Shown: in pieces, positions 29,201 through 35,173 of the stretch
How positions within the stretch are numbered: the stretch's first letter is position 1
Layout of the letters: each line of letters starts with the position of its first letter
Origin: an uncultured delta proteobacterium
GTDB taxonomy: Bacteria; Myxococcota_A; Polyangia; Polyangiales; Polyangiaceae
Reading direction: 5' to 3'
Assembly (NCBI GenBank): GCA_903870415.1
Contig: CAIQDA010000385.1
Coordinates: 1-35,173, forward strand
DNA: 35,173 bases
Position numbers and translations under genes: made by a program
The notes under the pieces: model-generated
What the model was told of the DNA's origin: nothing
What the model saw: the letters and a program-made list of their open reading frames with translations, nothing else
The model's database searches: none

Positions 29201-29300
29201 CACCGTGTCGGATGCAACCTTCGGCGCGTTCGAGAACGGCCCAGGCACCGCCGAATCCGCGAGGACGACGCTCGGAGCGAGGACCCTATGGTCGCGATGA
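26247..29300 (+). CDS. EGF-like/Cys-rich repeat lipoprotein, 1017 aa
   Basis: ATG 26247 yields a signal peptide ending AALGC (Cys21), probably a lipoprotein although Ala at the -3 position is not ideal. ATG 26199 is an alternative but lies inside the previous gene. Residues about 29-420 contain dozens of cysteines in EGF-like or furin-like spacing, with recurring CxxCxxGY units such as CGACLSGYKVQGTVC, CTDCQSGYVLAGTSC and CGECKVGYTLTGGQC. Then comes DADGDGFTNDR, a calcium-binding-type loop, and a ~580-residue C-terminal region rich in Trp, Tyr and Asn that looks like a beta-rich adhesion or binding domain. The product is most likely a surface-exposed binding protein. It follows the giant gene after 16 bp and overlaps the next gene as ATGA, so it belongs to the Tc-like operon. 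Confidence 0.8.
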   Translation: MRAAFAALLGAMMLAIAALGCGGGSPDTDGTGTGCQAGTETCACGAGNTCSTGLACENGSCVVCPSNQVDCPCAAGACTGTLVCDASSKKCRSPKACECAPKQVCERLDGLDAVCKPACDPGFDWNANTSKCDPQQTGTSCATSGTGAIGGQCAEVHKACNVIGSRAECGACLSGYKVQGTVCVAVKRCADLDCTTQKRDCVEATTSVDARCTDCQSGYVLAGTSCVDAASCQSCDAQNRQCLAPGSCGECKVGYTLTGGQCVAALTCTGSQQPSCGDRVCVDSSPARCGDACKDPSKRWNGTACVARMTCATLTCLGGQVCVEGHDGTVGGDGGTATNAVDATCSSTCPAGQGVNGGRCVTCASAITCDATQHFTGVVVAEASTSNAACFCEPSPGYFFSNTGATSGQAVPCDADGDGFTNDRVHGLLSSADSITQRKANCSAKVVDRAEFVFASGTSTQYAIGDTAPMSQSSSPAVQLPLYESNRNDGEIGANRATPYGTEDVSTVNSLTKGCGLKVDGSGLPEDLDDNGAPDVSQGATGVNLPSGYVVAASAIPSGLARSSSAALTAIYEKYALYAHFRELYRVTVEPNVGNASTFKLVVRERPMGAQAANRIAFPEVTCRRADDPHANNAPYDGTSTAWNRGLTSGRADISETGATADFAWVGRGLGTRDSASTPRFRNHLSWKCVKAVSEADADAESAMIAHHYEWVARSTIDVTPGEPAFSRWVTDGTKYQDGVNNVSTAPKRRVVYSFADAPTDRVFRPWIYRVTAATGGYYSAQSAARNSTTVGDVFWMEHRYVPHRGYQRPASGNDARWVTDYEVGCVNECAFDGPARCAQSKANLVVSTAPVGSGTIAYFATPRDYASTTTSPVLELLGGTAYQYLTTDDGRFACTNEMPSVWAAGQYGTYRCGCSGTTAGAACEIGCTTGPGVVNELTTSSDFNIDTRAGAWVCAAPVLASEVRGSSSPMPSGTMTGGGFRLRGTVSDATFGAFENGPGTAESARTTLGARTLWSR

Positions 29301-29683
29301 AACCACTCGCACGAGCCCTCGCGGTCGGCGTCGCGTTCGCAGCGTTGACCGGATGCACCTCGCCTGCGCCATCCTCGAGCGCGGGGACGCCCGCGGTCCT
29401 CGTCGTGGCCGGCGGCGACGTGCGCGCCTGCGAAGCCTCGCTCCTCGTCGAAGGAGGCGAACTCGACGCAACCTCAACGGAAGCGGTACGCGTGCAGATT
29501 GCACGCATCGATCGCCGATTCGGAATCGCTGCAGCGTCCGCCTCCGATAAGCCCCTCACGACGCTGCCTGTTCGGTGGCGAGGGAGCCCTGGGAACCTCA
29601 AAGTCGAACGCCTCAACTGCTTCGATGAACTTGGTGTGTCCGTGCCTAATGTTTCGCTTCATCTGGAGAATCGCGCGTCATGA
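29297..29683 (+). CDS. small lipoprotein, 128 aa
   Basis: Starts MKPLARALAVGVAFAALTGC, a clean lipoprotein signal with lipobox LTGC (Cys20). The mature part of about 108 residues contains a short Ser/Ala/Pro-rich linker, then a beta-like domain (VLVVAGGDVRACEASLLVEG; VRVQIARIDRRFGIAAASAS) with two further cysteines (VRAC and LNCFDE) that could form a disulfide. The ending VSVPNVSLHLENRAS also looks like a beta strand. ATG 29297 overlaps the previous stop as ATGA; ATG 29288 is possible. No family recognised. It overlaps the next gene as ATGA, so it is translated as part of the same operon and may help anchor or assemble the neighbouring secreted proteins; this role is inference. Confidence 0.8.
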   Translation: MKPLARALAVGVAFAALTGCTSPAPSSSAGTPAVLVVAGGDVRACEASLLVEGGELDATSTEAVRVQIARIDRRFGIAAASASDKPLTTLPVRWRGSPGNLKVERLNCFDELGVSVPNVSLHLENRAS

Positions 29684-30579
29684 CGCATTCTATTCGAAAC
29701 CTGTTTGACGTGGTTTATCGCCCGACGCGCGTCGCAGCCCTCGCGTCGCTCATCTTTGTGTCCGCCTCTGGAACGAGCCACGCCGCGACCGTGGGCACGC
29801 TCCCGTATCGCGGCCAGGTCAGCGAAGGCGGCGCGAACTTCACCGGAAAGCGCGCGATGCGCCTCACCCTGAAGACCCACCCGACCACGGGACAGGTTGT
29901 CTTCCGTCAGAGCTTCTCCACGGTGGAGTTCAATGGCGGTCGCTTCGCCGTCGAACTCGGTGCCTGCAGCCCAGCATCGCCGTGCGTGAACAGCGACAGT
30001 CCCAGCGCGGTCGCAACGACCCTAGCCGCCGTGCTCGCCACGAGGCCCGCGTCGCTCTACGTGAACGTCGAGTTCGGCGATCGCGAGGAAATCGCCGGGG
30101 CGACGTTCTCAGCGATGCCCGCGTGGCAGCGAATCACATCGGCGCCGTTCGCGTTCGAAGCGCCAAAGGCCATTCTCGGTCGCTGGCGTCAGCAGCTTTC
30201 CCAGTGCGGAGCGGTCTCCACCGATACGAGCAGTGCGCTCAACGTTTCCGTCCCGCTCACGCAGCCTGCGGTGCTCTCCGTTCGCTTTCGCGCTCGCCAC
30301 GACGTGGGCTCCGTCGCCATCGCTTCGGTCTCGACCAACGATGGAACGGGCGCCGTGGTGCGGGAGAAACGCGCCTTCCTCAAGCAAAACGGCGATGAAG
30401 CGTCGCCATCGACCTATTGGACCGTTGACGGCTCGTCATCGTTCGACGTGCCCCAGCCGGCCACGTTGACCGTGCGCGTTTCGATTCAAAACGCCAACGG
30501 CAATGCCACGGTCCAAGCATGCCCGAGTTCTCCATCCGATCCGTCCGCGTTCATCGAGGTGACTGCCTATGCGAAGTGA
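29680..30579 (+). CDS. secreted tail-fibre-like beta protein, paralogue 1 of 3 (299 aa)
   Basis: An N-terminal Sec signal with cleavage near SHA-A at residue 35 (start MTHSIRNLFDVVYRPTRVAA). The mature domain opens with TLPYRGQVSEGGANFTGKRA, then FNGGRFAVELGAC. This matches the widespread module in bacterial tail-fibre-like and adhesin-like proteins (FxGxL..., NGxFSVxLG, then RxxxSxPFA; here RITSAPFAFEA). The C-terminal part starts with GRWRQQLSQC and ends ACPSSPSDPSAFIEVTAYAK. The last block and the Cys after GxW are shared with the two following genes. The product is probably periplasmic or exported. ATGA overlap with the previous gene; an 11-bp overlap with the next. Confidence 0.8.
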   Translation: MTHSIRNLFDVVYRPTRVAALASLIFVSASGTSHAATVGTLPYRGQVSEGGANFTGKRAMRLTLKTHPTTGQVVFRQSFSTVEFNGGRFAVELGACSPASPCVNSDSPSAVATTLAAVLATRPASLYVNVEFGDREEIAGATFSAMPAWQRITSAPFAFEAPKAILGRWRQQLSQCGAVSTDTSSALNVSVPLTQPAVLSVRFRARHDVGSVAIASVSTNDGTGAVVREKRAFLKQNGDEASPSTYWTVDGSSSFDVPQPATLTVRVSIQNANGNATVQACPSSPSDPSAFIEVTAYAK

Positions 30580-31606
30580 ATCGATTAAGCGCCTTCGTCT
30601 CGTCGCCGTCCGCGGGGCCTTCCCTGCCCTCGCTTGCGTCGTCGCATACGCGGTGACGCCCGCTCGTGCAGACGCGCTCCCCGACCCCGTCGAGGAAGTG
30701 CCGCGCCAACTCGCATTCTCCGGCTACGCCGAAGTGGCGGGATCGCCTGCGCAAGGAACCAGGCGAGTGCGCCACATCGTGTGGGCGGACGCAACCACGA
30801 ACACCTATGCGAACGCGCTCTTCATCGAGGAAAAGGACGAAACCTTCGCGGGCGGCGTCTTCACAGCGACGCTCGACGATTGCACCTTCCAACCGAAACC
30901 GTGCGTCGCGGGGAACGGCCAAGCGACGACGCTCGCGCAGGCGCTCCGCAACCAGAGCACCGTCTACGTCACGACCGAGTTTTGCGAGCGCTCGGCACCC
31001 ACCGGCGCGTGCGAGGCGACGAGCTCCTTCAAGGGCGTACCGACCGGCAAACGACAGCTCTCGACCTCGCTCTTTGCCCTTGCCACGCCGTCGCAGCGCC
31101 TCATCGGCGTGTGGCAAAGCACGGCGAGCGCGGCATGCACCGCCGCAGGCGTAAGCGAAACGGCCATTTCGCAGCATCAAGTCACGCTCAACTTGCCCGA
31201 GAAGAGCCGCCTCGAGGTTTCGTTCTCCGTCGCGGCCAAGTGGCACACGGGCCTCAATGCGAGCTCGTCAGGCCTGGTTGTGGGCGTCGGTCCTGCGACG
31301 CAAAGCACGGTTTGGTCGGGCGGAACGCCGCGGATCGTTTGGACCGTGAACCCATGGCCGCAGTCTCGCGTGGGGCGCGCCGCAACCGATCTTCGAGGAC
31401 GCACGTCGAGCACTTACGTGACCGGTGCCGCATTCGCCACTCACGCGTTCTCCGTGGCGGGAGTCGCGGCAGGCGCGCAAACGATCATGCTGAGCGCCGC
31501 GACGGTTGGCACGTCCGACGGCGAAGTCGACATCTGCGGACGAGGCTCGACGGCCCGCGCGATGGCCGAAGAAACCGTCCTCACTGTTCTCGCTTACGCC
31601 GAATGA
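30569..31606 (+). CDS. secreted tail-fibre-like beta protein, paralogue 2 of 3 (345 aa)
   Basis: The Sec signal is MRSESIKRLRLVAVRGAFPA and on, with cleavage near ARA-D at residue 34. The N-terminal module is a divergent version of that in its neighbours (RQLAFSGYAEVAGSP, then FAGGVFTATLDDC), followed by GKRQLSTSLFALATPSQRLI and GVWQSTASAACTAAG, equivalent to the R-x-x-x-S-x-x-FA...GxW-C order of paralogues 1 and 3. The C-terminus has VDICGRG and closes LTVLAYAE. A longer middle insertion accounts for its extra length. It overlaps the upstream gene by 11 bp and the downstream gene by ATGA. Function is unknown; three tandem paralogues suggest parts of a hetero-oligomer or a set of alternative binding proteins. 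Confidence 0.8.
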   Translation: MRSESIKRLRLVAVRGAFPALACVVAYAVTPARADALPDPVEEVPRQLAFSGYAEVAGSPAQGTRRVRHIVWADATTNTYANALFIEEKDETFAGGVFTATLDDCTFQPKPCVAGNGQATTLAQALRNQSTVYVTTEFCERSAPTGACEATSSFKGVPTGKRQLSTSLFALATPSQRLIGVWQSTASAACTAAGVSETAISQHQVTLNLPEKSRLEVSFSVAAKWHTGLNASSSGLVVGVGPATQSTVWSGGTPRIVWTVNPWPQSRVGRAATDLRGRTSSTYVTGAAFATHAFSVAGVAAGAQTIMLSAATVGTSDGEVDICGRGSTARAMAEETVLTVLAYAE

Positions 31607-32532
31607 AGGTCCCGATGCGCTCTCCTTTTCCGTTCCTCTCCGGTCGCATTTCGATTTCATCGCTCTCCAGCGCCGCGCTGTTCGCGTGCGCAATTCTCCT
31701 GGGCGTCGGCGCACGTCGAGCCTGGGCGGATGCGGCGCCTGCGGCCGGGGAACAAGTGCCGCGCGTCTTCACATACCGGGGCCAGCTCACACTCGACAGC
31801 GGCAGCAGCGCGGGTGCCTCGAAGCTCCTCCGCTTCTCGCTCTACCGAACCGCGAACGGCGGAACGTCCGAGTTCACCGAAAACAAAGTCGTGGCGCTTG
31901 GCGCTTCCGACGGCGCCTTCGCGACGGACATCGGCGAATGCCTGAACGCTTCGTGCACCGGGAACCTTCAGGCGACGCTCGACGCGGCGACGCCGTCGCT
32001 TTACATCGGAATCGCCGTTTGCACCGGATCCAATTCGACCGCGAACGACTGCTCGAGCTGGACCGAGCTTGCAGGTCGCCAGCGGCTCCTCTCAAGCTTC
32101 GGTGCGGCGAACACGAGCGGCCAGATCGTCGGCTATTGGCGCTCCAGCGGAGCCAATGGGTGCATTTCCGGGACGGCCGGCGGCTGGGTCGCTTCTGGAT
32201 CCTCGCTGCACGTCGCCCCTCCCGTGCGGTCGCGCCTCGTCGTCCACTACATTGCGAATGTCCAGGGGACCGGCTCGGTTTCGGCGTCGATCGACCTCGC
32301 CTCACCGTTTGGGTACATCTCGGTGGCGCCCGAGTCGCTTGCGACGGCGAAGCCGGCCATCACGTACGAAGGCGCGGCAATGAAGGCGGGCAACGTGATC
32401 GAGCACACGTTTGTCCTCACAGGACAGACGGACCCGACGGATCTTGTGCTCCGGTCGACCACCTCGAGCGGCGTGCCGCGCCTCTGCGACGGCGGCTCGA
32501 GCTATATCGAGGTCACCGCGTACGCCGAGTGA
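31603..32532 (+). CDS. secreted tail-fibre-like beta protein, paralogue 3 of 3 (309 aa)
   Basis: The start ATG 31603 overlaps the previous stop as ATGA; ATG 31615 is an alternative. A signal peptide with hydrophobic core ALFACAILLGVG ends near AWA-D at residue 42. The mature part begins RVFTYRGQLTLDSGSSAG, then LLRFSLYRTANGGTSEFTE and ASDGAFATDIGEC, a good example of the tail-fibre-like N-terminal module. GRQRLLSSFGA, GYWRSSGANGC, PRLCDGGSSYIEVTAYAE follow, so the conserved cysteines and the terminal EVTAYA block are the same as in paralogue 1. It lies 24 bp upstream of the TcB-like gene. No catalytic motif is seen; a structural or receptor-binding role is inferred. Confidence 0.82.
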   Translation: MKVPMRSPFPFLSGRISISSLSSAALFACAILLGVGARRAWADAAPAAGEQVPRVFTYRGQLTLDSGSSAGASKLLRFSLYRTANGGTSEFTENKVVALGASDGAFATDIGECLNASCTGNLQATLDAATPSLYIGIAVCTGSNSTANDCSSWTELAGRQRLLSSFGAANTSGQIVGYWRSSGANGCISGTAGGWVASGSSLHVAPPVRSRLVVHYIANVQGTGSVSASIDLASPFGYISVAPESLATAKPAITYEGAAMKAGNVIEHTFVLTGQTDPTDLVLRSTTSSGVPRLCDGGSSYIEVTAYAE

Positions 32533-32556
32533 GGCCGTGAGCTTCCTGCCGATCCG

Positions 32557-35173
32557 ATGAACCTTCTTTCGCTACGCCTCACTCTCGCTTTCTCGCTCGC
32601 GGTCTACGCGTCGGCTTCACCCGCGCTCGCCGCCGATAAAGCCGCGTTTGGTCCAACGAAGGTGAAGCTTCCGTCGGGCCCGGGGTCGCTGGAAGGCGTG
32701 GGCGAGAACGTGGAGGCGAACTTTACGCTGGGGCAAGCGAGCTACGGCGTGCCCATTGCCGTGCCGAGCGGCTACGGCGCGCTGACGCCCTCGCTTCGCC
32801 TCGGGTATTCGTCGGGCGGAGGAACCGGCGTTGCGGGACTCGGCTGGAACCTCGCGGTGCCAAGCATCGAGCGCGCGACGAAGCGCGGCTTACCACGGTA
32901 TGACCGTAACGATACGTGGGCTGCGGATGGCGGTAGCGAGCTTGTACGCATACCTGGTACAGTCACATACCGCGCGCGCTTCGAAGGCGCTTTCGTGCGG
33001 TACACCTGGGTCGAGAGCGCAGGCGACGGCAAGGCGGGCTACTGGAAAGCAGAGTATCCGGACGGCCGCATCGGCTACTTCGGCGCCGACGAGCGCGGAA
33101 GCGTCGACATTTCGGCGCGGGTGACCGGCGGCTCAGGCGTTTTCCGTTACCTGCTCGTCGCCATGACCGATCGCCTCGGTCACGCGGCGCGCTACCGCTA
33201 CACGAAAGACGGAAACGCCACCTACCTGAGCGCGGTCGATTGGGTCGAAGATAGCGGCTCGACGATGAAATACCGCGTCGAGATGACGTATGACCCGCGC
33301 CCCGACGCGCTCACGGACGTGAAGCCGGGCGCCGCGGTGGTGTGGTCGAAGCGCCTCGCGGGTGTGCGCGTCCTCGTGCGCGGTACGCAGCTTCGTCGTT
33401 ATGCCCTTCGCTACGAGCCCGAGACGCAAACGGGCGGTCTGTCGCGCCTCGCGGAAGTGACGCAATACGGATTGAACGACGAGGGGCCGTACCCGATTCG
33501 GTTCGGGTTCTCGTATTCGGAGAGCTTCGCGTCGGCCTCGCCCCAGGTTTTTTCCTTCACGAACGGCGCGGGCGTCGACGTGCGAAACGGTTCCGCCGAT
33601 TTCATCGACCTCGACGGCGACGGACTTCTCGACGTGCTCGACACCGCCGGTGCGTCGATGCGCCTCATCGCTTCGCAGAGAGCCGCGAGCGGCGCGTTTT
33701 CGTGGAAGGCGCCCCAGGCCCTGAGCGGCGGAGCGCTCGCGCTCACAAGTCCCTCGGTGCAGCTCTTCGACCTCGACGGGAACGGTTTTGCGGACCTCGT
33801 CGACGGAGCGCAACGCTTGGCGCTCCTCGGCAAAGGCACGGGCCAGTTCACGTCGTTTGCGTCGTCCCCCGCCACGAACATCCCCAACGTCGCGGCCGAT
33901 GCAGCGCTGCGCACCTGCGACGTCGACGGCGACAAGCGCATCGACTTTCTGCGCCTTGGTGCGAGCGGTCGCTGGTGGTTTCAGAACCTCGGCAACGGCA
34001 CCTTCACCCAGCGCACCCTCGACGACAGCCTCGAGCCCGTGCCGACCTTCGACCAAGGCGCCGAGCTCGCCGACATGAACGGCGACGGTCTCGTGGACGT
34101 GGTGCTGCAAGGCCAGGGTTTCCTCGCGTATTGGCCCGCTGGCGGCTACGGCCGTTACTTGGCGCGCGTCGACATGACCGGCGTTCCGCTGAACCCCGCG
34201 ACCGAGCATCGCCTGGCGGACATCGACGGTGACGGCCTCGCGGATCACGTGGAGGTCGCCGGGGTGAGCATCACCGTGCGCCGAAATAAGAGTGGCGTCG
34301 GCTTCGAGAATGCCCGCACGGTCTCCGCTTCGTCGTCGCTGCCGATTCCCGAACGCACGAGCGCGACGAGTGTGCGCTTCGCGGACATGAACGGGAACGG
34401 CACGAGCGACGTCGTCTACTTCGATGCGTCAGGTCAGACGACGGTCGTTGAGCTTTACACGCATCGCCCAAACCTGCTCACGCGCATCACGAACGGCATC
34501 GGAAAGGTGCTGGAGCTTGGCTACGGGACTTCCGTCGACCACATGGCGCGCGATGGCGGCCCGAGCAATTGGCTCTATCGACTGCCGCAGCCCATGGCGA
34601 CGGTGGAATCGCTGGCAACGATCGACACGCGGAGCGGGATTCGTCAGCAGCGCAACGTGGCCTACCGCGACGGTTATTGGGACGCGGACGACAAGCAGTT
34701 CGGCGGCTTCGCACGCGTCACCGTGACGAGCACAGGCGATGCGTCCATGGAGAGTGGGGTGCAAGACCTCCGCTTCGACGTGGGCGCGAGCGATCGGTAC
34801 CGCCGCGGGCTCATGACGCTTGAGGAAACGGCGGGGGCGCTCTCGGGTGTTCTCGCCACGAAGCAGACGACGTATGCAGACTGCACGCTGAGCGGAGTTC
34901 CCGCGACACTCGACATTCGCGTGCGATTTCTCTGCGCAACGGCCGTCGAGAGCGTGCTGAAGGAAGCTCGCCCCACCGCCGATTGGGTCACGACGCGCGA
35001 GGAGATGGCCTACGACGGCTTTGGTAACGTGACAAAGAGCGCGAAGCTTGGCGTCGTCGCCGTCGGCGGAAGCTCGTGTCCCACCTACGGGGGACGCGCA
35101 TCGGACTTCGGCGTACCGCGAGGGCCTTCTTGCACCGGAGACGAAGCGTTCGTCGAGACGACGTTCATCACGC
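32557..35173 (+). CDS. secreted TcB-like protein: SpvB domain, FG-GAP repeats, TcdB mid-N, start of Rhs region (3' end beyond window)
   Basis: 872 codons are open from ATG 32557 to the window edge without a stop. Residues 1-25 are a Sec signal (MNLLSLRLTLAFSLAVYASA, cleavage at ALA-A). About 36-115 hold the SpvB N-terminal signature: LPSGPGSLEGVGENVEANF, VPIAVPSGYGALTPSLRLGY, SSGGGTGVAGLGWNLAVPSI, RGLPRYD. Six FG-GAP/VCBS calcium-loop repeats follow at about 349, 404, 455, 505, 554 and 609 (DLDGDGLLDV, DLDGNGFADL, DVDGDKRIDF, DMNGDGLVDV, DIDGDGLADH, DMNGNGTSDV). At ~640 LTRITNGIGKVLELGYGTS matches the TcdB mid-N domain, and YDGFGNVTK near 824 opens an Rhs/YD-like region. In Tc toxins TcB forms the cocoon's beta-propeller that docks on TcA and encloses the TcC toxin. 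Classical TcB lacks a signal peptide. Residues about 112-131 use rare codons. Confidence 0.92.
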   Translation, partial: MNLLSLRLTLAFSLAVYASASPALAADKAAFGPTKVKLPSGPGSLEGVGENVEANFTLGQASYGVPIAVPSGYGALTPSLRLGYSSGGGTGVAGLGWNLAVPSIERATKRGLPRYDRNDTWAADGGSELVRIPGTVTYRARFEGAFVRYTWVESAGDGKAGYWKAEYPDGRIGYFGADERGSVDISARVTGGSGVFRYLLVAMTDRLGHAARYRYTKDGNATYLSAVDWVEDSGSTMKYRVEMTYDPRPDALTDVKPGAAVVWSKRLAGVRVLVRGTQLRRYALRYEPETQTGGLSRLAEVTQYGLNDEGPYPIRFGFSYSESFASASPQVFSFTNGAGVDVRNGSADFIDLDGDGLLDVLDTAGASMRLIASQRAASGAFSWKAPQALSGGALALTSPSVQLFDLDGNGFADLVDGAQRLALLGKGTGQFTSFASSPATNIPNVAADAALRTCDVDGDKRIDFLRLGASGRWWFQNLGNGTFTQRTLDDSLEPVPTFDQGAELADMNGDGLVDVVLQGQGFLAYWPAGGYGRYLARVDMTGVPLNPATEHRLADIDGDGLADHVEVAGVSITVRRNKSGVGFENARTVSASSSLPIPERTSATSVRFADMNGNGTSDVVYFDASGQTTVVELYTHRPNLLTRITNGIGKVLELGYGTSVDHMARDGGPSNWLYRLPQPMATVESLATIDTRSGIRQQRNVAYRDGYWDADDKQFGGFARVTVTSTGDASMESGVQDLRFDVGASDRYRRGLMTLEETAGALSGVLATKQTTYADCTLSGVPATLDIRVRFLCATAVESVLKEARPTADWVTTREEMAYDGFGNVTKSAKLGVVAVGGSSCPTYGGRASDFGVPRGPSCTGDEAFVETTFIT

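Noticed and set aside
33133..34248. Minus-strand open frame (371 codons) inside the TcB-like gene
   Set aside because: The plus-strand frame carries SpvB and FG-GAP motifs through the whole stretch, so the minus-strand frame is a shadow.

Overview
The window is GC-rich, almost wall-to-wall coding DNA from a free-living Gram-negative bacterium, most likely a myxobacterium (Myxococcota, probably the Polyangia/Sorangiineae side). The clues are large lipoproteins with repeated cysteine-rich and EGF-like modules, many secreted proteins of unknown function, strong GC bias at third codon positions and tight ATGA/GTGA gene overlaps. The taxonomic call is inference. No rRNA, tRNA, CRISPR array, insertion sequence or phage module was seen.

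The left part (1-8603) is mostly housekeeping. On the minus strand lie a truncated RluD-type pseudouridine synthase, a small coupled hypothetical gene and a diacylglycerol-kinase-like gene. On the plus strand follow ahpC-ahpF (peroxide reduction) with a near-perfect OxyR-type operator upstream and a terminator-like hairpin between the two genes, then thiG with a degenerate ThiE/TenI-like partner, a small predicted membrane protein, an exported glycine/alanine-rich membrane protein and a thioredoxin-fold membrane protein. A short hypothetical gene on the minus strand sits among them.

The middle (8680-20208) holds a four-gene sulfate ABC importer on the plus strand (binding lipoprotein, CysT, CysW, CysA), a minus-strand methyltransferase-like gene and trmO. 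A tightly packed minus-strand operon follows: argG, a CHAD-domain gene, an APC-type permease and a membrane-transporter/HEAT-repeat fusion.

The right part (20209-35173) is the most unusual region. A 511-bp divergent intergenic region with two strong perfect hairpins precedes a run of seven co-directional genes that continues past the window edge. The first encodes a 1836-residue lipoprotein whose C-terminal half looks like the helical channel and C-terminal receptor of Tc-toxin TcA subunits. It is followed by an EGF-like-rich lipoprotein, a 128-residue lipoprotein and three secreted paralogues of a tail-fibre-like type with a shared cysteine framework. The last is a TcB-like protein with an SpvB domain, six FG-GAP/VCBS-type repeats, a TcdB mid-N-like segment and the start of an Rhs region. 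Every product has a Sec signal peptide or lipobox, which classical Tc-toxin subunits lack. My reading is an exported, surface-anchored Tc-toxin-like complex. The TcB assignment is strong, the TcA assignment is moderate, and the function is inferred.
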